Assembly: GCA_002774875.1 (NCBI GenBank)
Contig: PCYM01000004.1
Location: 1 to 41,820 of the forward strand
Direction of reading: 5' to 3'
Length of the DNA stretch: 41,820 nt
Source of the DNA: Candidatus Uhrbacteria bacterium CG10_big_fil_rev_8_21_14_0_10_50_16
GTDB lineage: Bacteria > Patescibacteriota > Patescibacteriia > UBA9934 > UBA11717
Position numbers and translations under genes: made by a program. Below are positions 33,375 through 41,616 of the stretch, in pieces. The notes beneath the pieces are model-generated. The model worked only from the letters and a program-made list of their open reading frames with translations. It did no database searches and was not told the DNA's origin. Positions within the stretch are counted from its first letter, which is position 1; each line of letters opens with the position of its first letter.

Positions 33375-35435
33375 ATGTCTATTGATTACGCATCGGAATT
33401 AAACGAGGAACAGCTACGAGTCGTCCAAGAAGGGGACGGACCTACACTTGTGCTTGCTGGTGCCGGGTCTGGTAAAACACGCACGATTATTTATCGCGTA
33501 GCGTGGTTATTGGAGCATGGGGTAAAGCCGAGTGAGATTTTACTCGTAACATTCACCAATAAGGCGGCAAAGGAGATGACGACGCGGCTCGAAAGTCTGC
33601 TTGCGCGGCACCCTGGGAGTCTTTGGTCGGGAACGTTCCATTCGATTGCCAACCGCCTGTTACGTCGCCATAGTGGGCAACTTGGGTACGCTTCTAACTA
33701 TACAATTTTGGATCAGGATGACAGCAAGAGTTTAATAAAAATGTGTGTAAAAGAGGCGAAAGTCAGCACAAAAGGTCGACGTTTTCCTTCGCCGCCAAAC
33801 CTGCAAAGTGTTTTGAGTTATACACGTAATGCCTCACTTTCAATCCCAAGCGTGATCGAGAAGCGTTATCCGCAGTTTTCCGAGCATATGTTTGATATTG
33901 AGCGCATTGGAGAGTTGTATGAGCAAAAAAAGTTTTCATCAAACGCCATGGATTTTGATGACCTTTTGCTGAATATGCATCGCTTGCTCGTAGAGTGGCC
34001 AGAAATTGAGGATCAACTCGCCTCACAATTTCGTTATATTTTGGTGGATGAGTATCAAGACACAAACGTCTTGCAGGCAAATATTGTGGCACGCTTATCC
34101 AAGGTCCATAGGAATATTTTGGTGGTGGGGGATGACGCACAAAGTATTTATTCATTCCGTGCGGCAGATATTCAAAACATTCTCAAGTTTCCGTCTATGT
34201 TTGAGAGTTCACAGACATTTCGATTGGAAACGAACTATCGATCCACACCAGAGATTTTGGCGCTGGCCAATGATTCGATTGCCTATAATACGGATCAATT
34301 CGAGAAAGAGCTGAAGCCATTTCACACATCTGGTGAAAAACCGAGTACGGCACCGCACAGATCCCCAAGACAAGAAGCGAGCTTTATTGCGGACCATATT
34401 ACAGCGAAGTTACATCATGATGGAGAGGCGGCAGAGATTGCTGTGTTGTTTCGTGCCGCGTATCAGTCGCAGTCATTGGAATTTGAACTCATGAAACGTC
34501 GCATTCCCTACGACTACAGAGGAGGGATGCGATTTTTTGAGCGTGCACACATTAAGGATGCAATCGCGTTCCAACGGATTATCGAAAACCCAAGAGATGC
34601 GGCTTCTTGGTTCCGTATTTTAGCGATGCAGGTAGGAGTGGGACCTGTAACGGCGCAAAAAATTATTTCCGTTGTACAAGAACGTAAGCCCGAGGAATGG
34701 ATGGGGGATGAGATTTTTGGTTTTTTGCCAAAAAAAGCTGGCGAGGGATGGAAGCAGGCGCGCGAAATGCTCAAAACAGTTCTGGAGGCAACATCTATCT
34801 CGAGTCAAATACGCGCGGTGTTGTCGACGCCCTACGTGGAGTATTTGGAGCATCAGTATACAAACTCGGCTGATCGCATTACGGACTTGGAACAGCTTGC
34901 TATGTTTGCGGAACAATACACAGATCGCTCGGTGTTCTTAGAAGATGTGACATTGAGCGATGAGTTTGGATCTTCTATGGATCGTAACCGGTCGTTTAAT
35001 GAACCTCGCATTATCCTCACAACCATTCATCAAGCAAAGGGGCTTGAATGGGATACAGTTTTTGTTATCTCGTTATCCGATGGATCATTTCCGAGTAGAA
35101 AATCGCTGGACAATGAGGCGGATATTCAGGAGGAACGTCGACTCTTTTATGTGGCCGTCACGCGTGCGCGTAAACATCTCTTTCTCACCTATGCGACCAC
35201 GGGAATTGGTGACGCGTATCAAAGTTTCCTTCCTTCTATGTTTTTACAAGAATTATCGCCAGGATTAGTAACTGAGTTATCGCCAGGCCCAATGAGCCGG
35301 TCGGTTGCAGGAAGGGCTCCATCGCGATACGATCAGTACGACCAAGGTGATTTTAACCCTCAGGAGCCCATGATTGTGCTTGACGAGGTTGAATCTCGTC
35401 CCAAAACGTCTTCAGGTTATTTAGGAATGTATTAA
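33375..35435 (+). CDS. pcrA: UvrD/PcrA-type superfamily 1 DNA helicase
   Basis: 3'-5' helicase used in repair and replication. The 686-residue product has all SF1A motifs: Q motif LNEEQLRVV, Walker A AGAGSGKT (about 28-35), FTNKAAKEM, ILVDEYQDTN, VVGDDAQSIYSFRAAD, LETNYRSTPEIL, TTIHQAKGLEWDTVFV and RRLFYVAVTRARK. No extra nuclease domain. The C-terminal 60 residues are low-complexity with a YDQYDQGDF stretch. It may correspond to UvrD or PcrA; the two cannot be told apart by eye. The frame extends upstream through the promoter, but ATG 33375 gives the family start. First gene of a four-gene operon. Confidence 0.93.
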   Translation: MSIDYASELNEEQLRVVQEGDGPTLVLAGAGSGKTRTIIYRVAWLLEHGVKPSEILLVTFTNKAAKEMTTRLESLLARHPGSLWSGTFHSIANRLLRRHSGQLGYASNYTILDQDDSKSLIKMCVKEAKVSTKGRRFPSPPNLQSVLSYTRNASLSIPSVIEKRYPQFSEHMFDIERIGELYEQKKFSSNAMDFDDLLLNMHRLLVEWPEIEDQLASQFRYILVDEYQDTNVLQANIVARLSKVHRNILVVGDDAQSIYSFRAADIQNILKFPSMFESSQTFRLETNYRSTPEILALANDSIAYNTDQFEKELKPFHTSGEKPSTAPHRSPRQEASFIADHITAKLHHDGEAAEIAVLFRAAYQSQSLEFELMKRRIPYDYRGGMRFFERAHIKDAIAFQRIIENPRDAASWFRILAMQVGVGPVTAQKIISVVQERKPEEWMGDEIFGFLPKKAGEGWKQAREMLKTVLEATSISSQIRAVLSTPYVEYLEHQYTNSADRITDLEQLAMFAEQYTDRSVFLEDVTLSDEFGSSMDRNRSFNEPRIILTTIHQAKGLEWDTVFVISLSDGSFPSRKSLDNEADIQEERRLFYVAVTRARKHLFLTYATTGIGDAYQSFLPSMFLQELSPGLVTELSPGPMSRSVAGRAPSRYDQYDQGDFNPQEPMIVLDEVESRPKTSSGYLGMY

Positions 35436-35436
35436 T

Positions 35437-36579
35437 ATGGACTACAACAAGGCATCGATGGAATTGCATGCAAAATACCATGGGAAAATTTCCACAGGTG
35501 TTCCGTTTTTGATTGATTCACCAGAGATGCTCGCCGCCGCATACACACCTGGTGTGGCAAAACCATGTCGTGAGATTGCGAGAAATCCAGAATCTGTTTG
35601 GGATTTAACAATTAAGGGTCGAACGGTCGCGGTGATTACGGACGGATCTGCTGTTCTTGGTTTGGGAAACATCGGGCCTGAAGCAGCTTTGCCGGTTATG
35701 GAAGGCAAGGCGGCATTATTTAAGCAGTTGGCCAACGTGGATGCGTTTCCGATTTGTTTGGCAACGCAAAACGTCGATGAAATCGTGGAGACGGTCATAC
35801 GCATTGCGCCTGTTTTTGGGGGAATAAATTTGGAAGATATTGCGGCGCCCGCGTGTTTTGAGGTAGAGCGACGCTTGATTGAGGCGCTGGATTTACCGGT
35901 GATGCATGATGATCAACACGGAACGGCGACCGTAATTTTGGCCGGGCTCATAAACGCCGCGCGTGTTGTTGGAAAAGAAATAAAGGATTTACACGTGTTG
36001 ATTAACGGAGCTGGGGCTGCGGGATTGGCGGCAGCACATTTATTACACGGCGTTGGTGTTGCAAGTATTGCGGTCGTTGATAGCCGCGGAGTAGTCGTGG
36101 AGGGACGCGATAATCTCAACACGTACAAACAGGAAGTCGTTGACTATAATACGGACCATGTCGCCGGCACGTTGGCCGAGGCGATTAGAGGGCAAGATGT
36201 CTTTATTGGTGTATCGGCGCCTAACGTCCTTACGCGAGAGATGGTGGCAACCATGGCAAAGGATGCAATTGTATTTGCGATGGCTAATCCGGATCCAGAG
36301 ATTCTGCCAGAGGAAGCAAGGGCTGGCGGAGCTGCGGTCGTTGCAACGGGACGCAGTGATTTTGCGAATCAGATTAATAATGCGCTTGTGTTTCCGGGAA
36401 TGTTTAAAGGTGCTCTCTCGGTAAGAGCCCGTCTATTTACGACGGAGATGAAGGTTGCTGCCGCGCATGCATTGGCAGATATGATCCAAAATCCCACAGC
36501 GGAACACATTGTTCCAAGCCCATTAGATCCGGGCGTCGCGGAAAAGGTGGCGGAAGCGGTGGCAAGTGCGGTAAAATAG
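35437..36579 (+). CDS. NAD(P)-dependent malic enzyme
   Basis: Decarboxylates malate to pyruvate with reduction of NAD(P). The 380-residue protein is the short bacterial form without a phosphotransacetylase domain: YTPGVAKPCREIA, TDGSAVLGLGNIGP, MEGKAALFK, GGINLEDIAAPACFEVE with metal ligands, MHDDQHGTATVILAGL, and the nucleotide-binding INGAGAAGLAAAHLL. FAMANPDPEI and NNALVFPGMFKGAL follow. The Asp of VVDSRG after the second strand suggests NAD preference, which is tentative. It starts one base after the pcrA stop. It may supply pyruvate in an organism with little or no TCA cycle, which is inference. Confidence 0.93.
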   Translation: MDYNKASMELHAKYHGKISTGVPFLIDSPEMLAAAYTPGVAKPCREIARNPESVWDLTIKGRTVAVITDGSAVLGLGNIGPEAALPVMEGKAALFKQLANVDAFPICLATQNVDEIVETVIRIAPVFGGINLEDIAAPACFEVERRLIEALDLPVMHDDQHGTATVILAGLINAARVVGKEIKDLHVLINGAGAAGLAAAHLLHGVGVASIAVVDSRGVVVEGRDNLNTYKQEVVDYNTDHVAGTLAEAIRGQDVFIGVSAPNVLTREMVATMAKDAIVFAMANPDPEILPEEARAGGAAVVATGRSDFANQINNALVFPGMFKGALSVRARLFTTEMKVAAAHALADMIQNPTAEHIVPSPLDPGVAEKVAEAVASAVK

Positions 36580-36583
36580 CTGT

Positions 36584-37276
36584 ATGAGACGAGGACGAGT
36601 CACGAGAGAATGGAATCGATCAACGGCGAAGCGGACATCTCGTGTTCGTGGAGTTCGGCGTGGATCTGTTTGGCCACGTATTTTTGGATTTAGTGCGCTC
36701 CTTCTGGTTGCATTTTTTGTTGGCCGCGGCTTTAATAAAGAGGAGGTGTTGACAAATGCGGATGAGGTCAACAACCCAAAGCTTGATGTTGGAGGATCTA
36801 CGGGCAGCGACACAACGGTGTCGGATATCCTTTCTGGGCACGTTCTGTCCATTCCGGTCGACGATGCGATTGTTTTAGACGAAACTGTTATTAATGAAGC
36901 AAATATTGCACAGGACACAACGGATATCTCGGTTGCGGCAAACGCTGTGGAGATTAATCTTGCAGCCATTGGAAGCTTCCACGGTACAGCTGCAGCTTCT
37001 TCTCAATTTGCCGATGGTGCATTTCAGCATGTGATTGTTGCGACATTACCAGACCTACCGGTTGGTTATTATTACGAAGGATGGCTTATTCGTTCTAAGC
37101 CATTTAATTTTGTGTCTACGGGGAAGTTTATTCAGCATGCGGATGATTTAAAATGGTATTTATTATTTGAGAGTCCTGAGGACCGCTTGGATTATAAAAA
37201 AGTTGTGATTACCTTAGAGCCGGATGACGGTAATATTGCGCCAGCTGATCATGTAATGGAGGGAGTGTTTGAGTAA
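36584..37276 (+). CDS. Membrane-anchored protein with anti-sigma-factor (RskA-like) outer domain
   Basis: 230 residues. A very basic N-terminus (MRRGRVTREWNRSTAKRTSR) precedes one span (IFGFSALLLVAFFVGRGF), then an acidic, threonine-rich linker. The last 110 residues match the pattern of the anti-sigma K/RskA outer domain: VATLPDLPVGYYYEGWLIR, FVSTGKF, DLKWYLLFES and KVVITLEPDDGNIAPADHV. The N-terminus is too short for a zinc-finger anti-sigma domain and no sigma factor gene is next to it. It may be a stand-alone surface domain and not a regulator. Confidence 0.7.
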   Translation: MRRGRVTREWNRSTAKRTSRVRGVRRGSVWPRIFGFSALLLVAFFVGRGFNKEEVLTNADEVNNPKLDVGGSTGSDTTVSDILSGHVLSIPVDDAIVLDETVINEANIAQDTTDISVAANAVEINLAAIGSFHGTAAASSQFADGAFQHVIVATLPDLPVGYYYEGWLIRSKPFNFVSTGKFIQHADDLKWYLLFESPEDRLDYKKVVITLEPDDGNIAPADHVMEGVFE

Positions 37277-37278
37277 TT

Positions 37279-37923
37279 ATGGATACGGCGGACTATTGGT
37301 CAAAGAAACACACGGCCTTCGGTCAGGTTAGTGAACCCTTGCCCCTTAATCTCTTTGTGGAGCAATGCTTAGGTTTTATCGATTCACAGGGACGGCTATT
37401 AAATCTTGGCGCAGGTCAGGGGGAAGATAGCATTTTTTTTGCTCAACATGGATTTACTGTCGTTACGACAGATATATCTCAAGTGGCAATCGATTTGTCA
37501 CGCGAACGAGCTATGCTGGCCGCAGAGGAAACAATTGCACATCTCGTTGTAGACGTGCGAAATGTACTGCCGTTTGAAGATGAAGTGTTTGAGATAGTAT
37601 TTTCAAACCTCGGGCTGCATTATTTCTCTGAGAAAGAGACGCGGGGAATCTTTAATGAGATACACCGTGTACTAGCATCAAAAGGAAAGTTCTGTTTTAC
37701 TATGAATAATAGACACGATCCGGCCACGAATACAATGAAACAGATCGAGGAGGGTCTTTATTTGGATCAAGAGCGAGATATAGAAAAAAGTTATTTTTCT
37801 CTCGACCAAATTCGGCGGCTTTTAAGGGGCTTGTTTGTTATAGAATTACTCGATGTTGAGGGAGTGTCACCGTTTAAGGATTCAGCAATTGGTTTGACGC
37901 GCTGTATTGCAAGGAAAATTTGA
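37279..37923 (+). CDS. Class I SAM-dependent methyltransferase
   Basis: 214 residues with the Rossmann pattern RLLNLGAGQGEDSIFFAQHG (motif I), VVTTDISQVAIDLSR (motif II), VVDVRNVLPFEDEVFEIVFSNLGLHYF (motif IV region) and EIHRVLASKGKFCFTMN. The size and early MDTADYWSKKH resemble TehB/UbiE-like small-molecule methyltransferases. Substrate unknown. It is the last gene of the pcrA operon, two bases behind the anti-sigma-like gene, and converges on dinB with no clear terminator between them. Confidence 0.82.
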   Translation: MDTADYWSKKHTAFGQVSEPLPLNLFVEQCLGFIDSQGRLLNLGAGQGEDSIFFAQHGFTVVTTDISQVAIDLSRERAMLAAEETIAHLVVDVRNVLPFEDEVFEIVFSNLGLHYFSEKETRGIFNEIHRVLASKGKFCFTMNNRHDPATNTMKQIEEGLYLDQERDIEKSYFSLDQIRRLLRGLFVIELLDVEGVSPFKDSAIGLTRCIARKI

Positions 37924-37980
37924 TCCCTGTCCCATAGATGGCGCAAAGTAAGGAGTGAGTACGGATGCCGTATGTTTCGG

Positions 37981-39183
37981 TTATGCTTTGTGATCAAAAT
38001 GCCAGCCGGAGGTGCGCTCGTGAAGATGTGGGCTAAGAGCGGCGGCGCGTGTCCAGGCATGTTGTCCGAATTTTTCCGTAAGTTTGTCTAGAGCAGGGAG
38101 GAGAAGCGCATACTTCTGCTCTTTTTTGTTTGTGGAGAGTTGTTGATGCTCAGGGACAAGGTTCGTGACACGGATTCCAACAAGTCGTAAACGATTTTGC
38201 TGAAGATATTGTACAAGATATGGCCACCCAGAACTAAAAAGAGCTATGCCGTCCTGTGTAGGTTTGTCAAAACAAGCCTGCTTAGAGGAGAAGACACGTG
38301 CATCTGACCTATAGATAACGGAAAAAGATCGTGCTACAAGGTGCTGGAAACGAAGTTTGTACGCTACGCACTCACAGAGTTGTAAAAACGTTCCTCGCAC
38401 CAAGAATGGATGAGAGAGATCTTGGGGGAGGGTATAGGAGTGACTAATGGATTTAGGTAAGTGATCGTCCGTGTCTAATACAGTTGATCCAATTCCTCGA
38501 GATGCCTGAAAAAGAAAAAGTCCGTATTGTTTGAACTCTTTAATTAAGAGGGGAAGTGGTGTGAGTTGTAGTTGCGCCGTGGTAGAGATCCCCAGCTCTT
38601 CTAGGTGTCGTAAAATATGTCGACCGATTCCAGGAATGTCATCTAGAGATCTTTCTGACAAAAACTGTAGATATTGGTCCGGCTGCACGATGGTTAATCC
38701 ATTTGGTTTTTTTGATTCGCCGGCAATTTTTGCCATGAGTGTATTGTTGGCTAGACCGATAGAAACCGTAACGAACGTGCCGACCTCTTTAGCAAGATCT
38801 TGCTTAATATTGAGCGCAATTCCAATAGCTCCCATCCAATCATCTGTTTGTTCCGTAAGATCTACAAACGCTTCGTCCACGGATGTTTGCATGATTTTAG
38901 GCGAATAACGGCTTAAAATAGTCATAAAGCGATCAGTTATCTCGCTATATTTGCGAGGGTCACCGTTGATCATTTGCAGCTCAGGGCAAATGTTTGTCGC
39001 CTCCCAAGAGCTCATGGCCGTCTTGACTCCGCGCTGTTTTGCTTGGGTTGACGCGGTTGTTACAACGCTTCTGGTGCCTGGTTTGCCACCTACTCCAATT
39101 GCTTTGTCGCGCAAAAATGGGTTCGCCTGCTGTTCTACACTCGCGAAGTAAGAATTAAAGTCCACGTGCATAATGATCGACAT
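37981..39183 (-). CDS. dinB: DNA polymerase IV (Y family)
   Basis: Error-prone translesion polymerase. The 400-residue protein shows IIMHVDFNSYFASVEQ with the first catalytic Asp, VVTTASTQAKQRGVKTAM, SVDEAFVDLTE with the catalytic Asp-Glu, VSIGLANNTLMAKIA, IPGIGRHILRHLEELG and a little-finger domain (HSYTLPQDL). Start 39183 (MSIIMHVDF) is chosen; 39171 is possible. It is the third gene of a small operon whose first two genes encode 42 and 82 residues, with lexA encoded nearby. No beta-clamp-binding motif could be identified with confidence at the C-terminus. Confidence 0.93.
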   Translation of the reverse strand: MSIIMHVDFNSYFASVEQQANPFLRDKAIGVGGKPGTRSVVTTASTQAKQRGVKTAMSSWEATNICPELQMINGDPRKYSEITDRFMTILSRYSPKIMQTSVDEAFVDLTEQTDDWMGAIGIALNIKQDLAKEVGTFVTVSIGLANNTLMAKIAGESKKPNGLTIVQPDQYLQFLSERSLDDIPGIGRHILRHLEELGISTTAQLQLTPLPLLIKEFKQYGLFLFQASRGIGSTVLDTDDHLPKSISHSYTLPQDLSHPFLVRGTFLQLCECVAYKLRFQHLVARSFSVIYRSDARVFSSKQACFDKPTQDGIALFSSGWPYLVQYLQQNRLRLVGIRVTNLVPEHQQLSTNKKEQKYALLLPALDKLTEKFGQHAWTRAAALSPHLHERTSGWHFDHKA

Positions 39184-39193
39184 ACGCAGAGGA

Positions 39194-39442
39194 TTATTCT
39201 GAATACATTTCAACTAACTTCCACTCAAGATTCTCTGTATCAAGTTGTAACTTGAAATAGTTTGTAAGGTCTGAGACGGAAAAAAAATAGAGTTTGCGGC
39301 TTCCCTCTCGTGTGGAATGGATCATGTTAACCGCACGTATATGGTAGAGCTTATGATTCCAATAGAGTGTTCGAGGAATGATGCGCTTTTCGCAGAAGTC
39401 CACACGAACCTCGACGGGATCGTTGATCCATTCAACGGACAT
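39194..39442 (-). CDS. Small protein upstream of dinB (DUF6504-like, tentative)
   Basis: 82 residues from the ATG at 39442, which lies one base behind the preceding stop and is preferred to a slightly longer frame. The sequence looks like a small beta-rich domain: VEWINDPVEVRVDF, RTLYWNHKLYHIRAVNMI and KLYFFSVSDLTNYFKLQ, then LEWKLVEMY. Small proteins of the DUF6504 type occur next to dinB in other bacteria and share the pattern of an early VEV strand and an aromatic WxxxxYxI strand. The match is from memory and tentative. It ends 10 nt before dinB, so cotranscription is likely. A helper role for Pol IV is inferred only from position. Confidence 0.65.
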   Translation of the reverse strand: MSVEWINDPVEVRVDFCEKRIIPRTLYWNHKLYHIRAVNMIHSTREGSRKLYFFSVSDLTNYFKLQLDTENLEWKLVEMYSE

Positions 39443-39443
39443 A

Positions 39444-39572
39444 CTAAGCGCGAACAATGATCATTTTGTAGGTGCGACGGTGAAGACGCTGTGGCTTACG
39501 TGTAAGAAATGATCGGAGTTTGCGTGTTTGATAGGTTGCATTCCAGGTACGAACCGCAAGAGATTTGGACAT
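39444..39572 (-). CDS. Very small basic protein (42 aa), first gene of the dinB operon
   Basis: The ATG at 39572 gives MSKSLAVRTWNATYQTRKLR and then a strongly basic tail (TRKPQRLHRRTYKMIIVRA). The frame stays open further back but runs towards the palindromic repeat. A TATATT (39577-39582) lies just upstream, too close for a standard leader. The stop is separated from the next ATG by one base, which supports translation. About a third of residues are Arg or Lys, so nucleic-acid binding is possible. It may instead be a leader peptide. Confidence 0.4.
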   Translation of the reverse strand: MSKSLAVRTWNATYQTRKLRSFLTRKPQRLHRRTYKMIIVRA

Positions 39573-39617
39573 AGGGAATATAGGTATTAAGTAGAGAGCA
39601 CACGTGAACATAGTGAC

Positions 39618-39737
39618 TTCTTCGCCGAGTTTACTAATCTTCAAACACAGTCGTTTTGAGAATACGCATAGGTTCGTATGTTAAAACATGAGTGTTCTCG
39701 AGGACGACGGCTAAAAGCCTAGATTCATTCGCTAAGC
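39618..39737. repeat. Solo, diverged copy of the hairpin repeat of the 8.2-8.9 kb array
   Basis: TTCTTCGCCGAG...ATCTTCAAACACAGTCGTTTTGAGAA...CGCATAGG...TTAAAACA...GTGTTCTCG follows the array unit in order, in the same orientation, with about a dozen or more changes and small gaps. Inner pairing is kept (AACAC, GTTTT and ATACG on the left with CGTAT, AAAAC and GTGTT on the right). The outer CTTCGCC/GGCGAAG stem has decayed. A second partial unit start, ATTCATTCGCTAAG, follows at about 39725, so it may once have been a tandem array. Confidence 0.8.
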
Positions 39738-39763
39738 ACACAGATCTTTCTGTGCTGTTTTTG
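39735..39763 (+). terminator. Terminator-like hairpin after the solo repeat
   Basis: AGCACA (39735-39740) / TGTGCT (39751-39756) followed by GTTTTTG on the plus strand. No plus-strand gene lies upstream, so a short non-coding transcript through the repeat is conceivable. Confidence 0.5.
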
Positions 39764-39811
39764 AACGTTATTACTGGATTTCTTGTGTGGGTTAGATAGG
39801 GTGAATTAAAT

Positions 39812-40021
39812 TTAGGGAGAATAAAAGACTGCTACACGGAATAAATGAGGTATTCGATTCTCATCTTCCTGATTGTAGCGAGCTATCCGTTTGATAACCC
39901 ACTCCGTTCGTATCTCGCAGCCTCGTGCGACCCCCGTCCACGAGGTTAGCCATCTACGAACGTGTTTGTAGCAGTTCTTTTCTTCTGTATCGTCCATGTT
40001 TCGATACAGGGCGGTACTCAC
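39812..40021 (-). CDS. Doubtful small ORF downstream of lexA (69 aa)
   Basis: The stretch from 39764 to 40084 holds no recognised gene. This GTG-started frame reads protein-like (DTEEKNCYKHVRRWLTSW, RTEWVIKRIARYNQEDENRI). In the same frame it is open back to the lexA stop codon. There is no good Shine-Dalgarno site and no known family. It could be a real small gene, a decayed gene or chance. Confidence 0.25.
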   Translation of the reverse strand: MSTALYRNMDDTEEKNCYKHVRRWLTSWTGVARGCEIRTEWVIKRIARYNQEDENRIPHLFRVAVFYSP

Positions 40022-40084
40022 ATGGATTCCTTTTGCAAGGTGGAGGACCGCTCCGCACCGAAGTGAAGAGCAAAATTGTGGGGG

Positions 40085-40708
40085 CTAGAGCGTTTGGAAT
40101 CTTCTAATAACCGCGCGTACGACGCCCTGAATGATAACGTCACGTACGTAGATGGGGCTCATAGTCTTGTTGGCGGGTTGCAAACGGATACGCTTCTCTT
40201 CTTTATAAAACCGTTTAAGCGTCGCATGTGTGTTATCGAGCAATGCAACGACGACATCCCCATTTTTGGGATAATTATTGCGTTCAATCACGACGTAGTC
40301 TCCGTCCAAAATGCCATCGTCAATCATGGATTCTCCTTTGACACGCAGTACGTAGGAGTTCATTTTATCTACGACGAAGTCTGCGGGAACAGCGATGGTA
40401 TCGTTGGTCTCTACGGCCTCGATCGGCTCTCCTGCGGTAATAAGACCTGCAAACGGGAGAATGGCCACACGATCGCTGATCTCGCGTTCTGGTTCTACGA
40501 CTTCGATGGATCGTGCTAGGCCGCCTGCACCACTTTCCAAACAACCTTTTTCCACAAGCGCTTGCACATGCTGAAACGCCGTTGCGGGTGAAGAGAGTTC
40601 AAAATACTCGGCAATCTCTCTATAAGAAGGTGCGTAGCCTTCCTCGGCAACGAACTTCTTGATGAAGCTAAAGACTTCTGATTGTTTTTTGGTGAGGGGA
40701 GTTCCCAT
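40085..40708 (-). CDS. lexA: LexA repressor
   Basis: SOS repressor that cleaves itself when RecA filaments form. The 207-residue product has a winged-helix N-domain (LTKKQSEVFSFIKKF, APSYREIAEYFELSSPATAFQHV), the cleavage site Ala-Gly in ITAGEP (residues 92-93), the catalytic Ser127 in KGESMID and Lys165 in ATLKRFY. Start 40708 (MGTPLTKKQ) is preferred to a longer frame that runs through the promoter. The -10 TATACT and a pair of CGAAC direct repeats 11 bp apart lie upstream, the likely autoregulatory site. The dinB operon nearby is a plausible target. Confidence 0.94.
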   Translation of the reverse strand: MGTPLTKKQSEVFSFIKKFVAEEGYAPSYREIAEYFELSSPATAFQHVQALVEKGCLESGAGGLARSIEVVEPEREISDRVAILPFAGLITAGEPIEAVETNDTIAVPADFVVDKMNSYVLRVKGESMIDDGILDGDYVVIERNNYPKNGDVVVALLDNTHATLKRFYKEEKRIRLQPANKTMSPIYVRDVIIQGVVRAVIRRFQTL

Positions 40709-40757
40709 AGGCGTTCGTGTTATGTTCGTAGTATACCCAAACAAAAACCGAACGCAA
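40709..40757 (-). promoter_or_regulatory. lexA promoter with CGAAC direct repeats
   Basis: Minus strand TTGCGT (40752-40757), 16-nt spacer, TATACT (40730-40735). Between the -10 box and the start is CGAACATAACACGAACG (40712-40728), where the CGAAC copies are one helical turn apart. CGAAC is also the half-site of the Gram-positive SOS box, though that is an inverted and not a direct arrangement. Confidence 0.5.
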
Positions 40758-40776
40758 GCGGTAACCTGGGGATAAC

Positions 40777-41604
40777 TTAGAGTGGGCTTGCAATGCTTTG
40801 GAGAAATGTTGTAGCAACGTGGGTGTACCGTTGGGTTGTACGTATATTGGTGTGTCCGAGAAGATGTTGAATATGGCGTATATCCGTTCCATTTTCCAAA
40901 AGATGTGTAGCAAAACTATGACGTAGTGAGTGAAACGTGGCCGATGGAGTAATATTGACTTGTTGACAGGCATGTTCAAATACAATTTGTAGTGTGCGCG
41001 ATGAAAGGCGTCCGCCGCGCTGACTCTCGAATAAGTAATCATCTTCTGCTTTTCCGGCTGTAAATGATGCAAGGGCCGGGATTAATGATTTTGGTAGGAG
41101 GGTTATGCGATCTTTGCGGCCTTTTCCTTGGAAAACAAGGAGAACACCACGTGAGAAGTCAACACTTCCTGCTCGAAGGTTGGTAAGTTCTGATACGCGT
41201 AGACCGGCTCCGTAAGCCAAAGCGATCATTACTTTGTGCTTATTATTTTGGAGGGATGCTAGCATTTTTTCTATATTGTCGTGTGAAATTGTTACAGGTA
41301 GTCGTGTAGGCCGCTTGGCATAAGGAAGATGAATAGGACAAGCTATGTGCAAAACATCTTGATAGTAGAATTTAATAGCATGTAGATAGGAATTGCACGT
41401 TTGTGCGGCACGAGCGTTTTTGTGAAGCGCAAGAAGGAATTGTTTTATGTGTTCTGTATTTGGGCTTTGAGTGTCGGGATATTGTTGTAGAAAACGGCGC
41501 AAGCAACCCAGATAGGATCGACGAGTGGCCGAGCTGTATTGTTTGAGGTATAGGAGGTCATGTGCTTGATTGAGAGCGTTTTGAATGCTTGTTTGAGTGT
41601 TCAT
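40777..41604 (-). CDS. Tyrosine recombinase, XerC/D-like integrase
   Basis: 275 residues with a SAM-like DNA-binding N-domain (YSSATRRSYLGCLRRFLQQY, CNSYLHAIKFYYQ) and a catalytic domain with all six active-site positions: Arg136 in GAGLRVSEL, Lys in QGKGRKDR, HSLRHSF (His-x-x-Arg), GHTNIRTTQ and the nucleophile in QRYTHV. It lacks the extra helix that marks integron integrases. It is shorter than typical XerC/XerD (about 300). It may be the chromosome-dimer recombinase of this genome or the integrase of a mobile element; no att or dif site could be identified. lexA follows in the same direction. Confidence 0.88.
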   Translation of the reverse strand: MNTQTSIQNALNQAHDLLYLKQYSSATRRSYLGCLRRFLQQYPDTQSPNTEHIKQFLLALHKNARAAQTCNSYLHAIKFYYQDVLHIACPIHLPYAKRPTRLPVTISHDNIEKMLASLQNNKHKVMIALAYGAGLRVSELTNLRAGSVDFSRGVLLVFQGKGRKDRITLLPKSLIPALASFTAGKAEDDYLFESQRGGRLSSRTLQIVFEHACQQVNITPSATFHSLRHSFATHLLENGTDIRHIQHLLGHTNIRTTQRYTHVATTFLQSIASPL

Positions 41605-41616
41605 AGAAGTTTATTA

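Noticed and set aside
39940-39990. Operator-like near-palindrome TACGAACGTGTTTGTA (39956-39971)
   Set aside because: It is imperfect, lies inside a doubtful ORF downstream of lexA, and no promoter is next to it.
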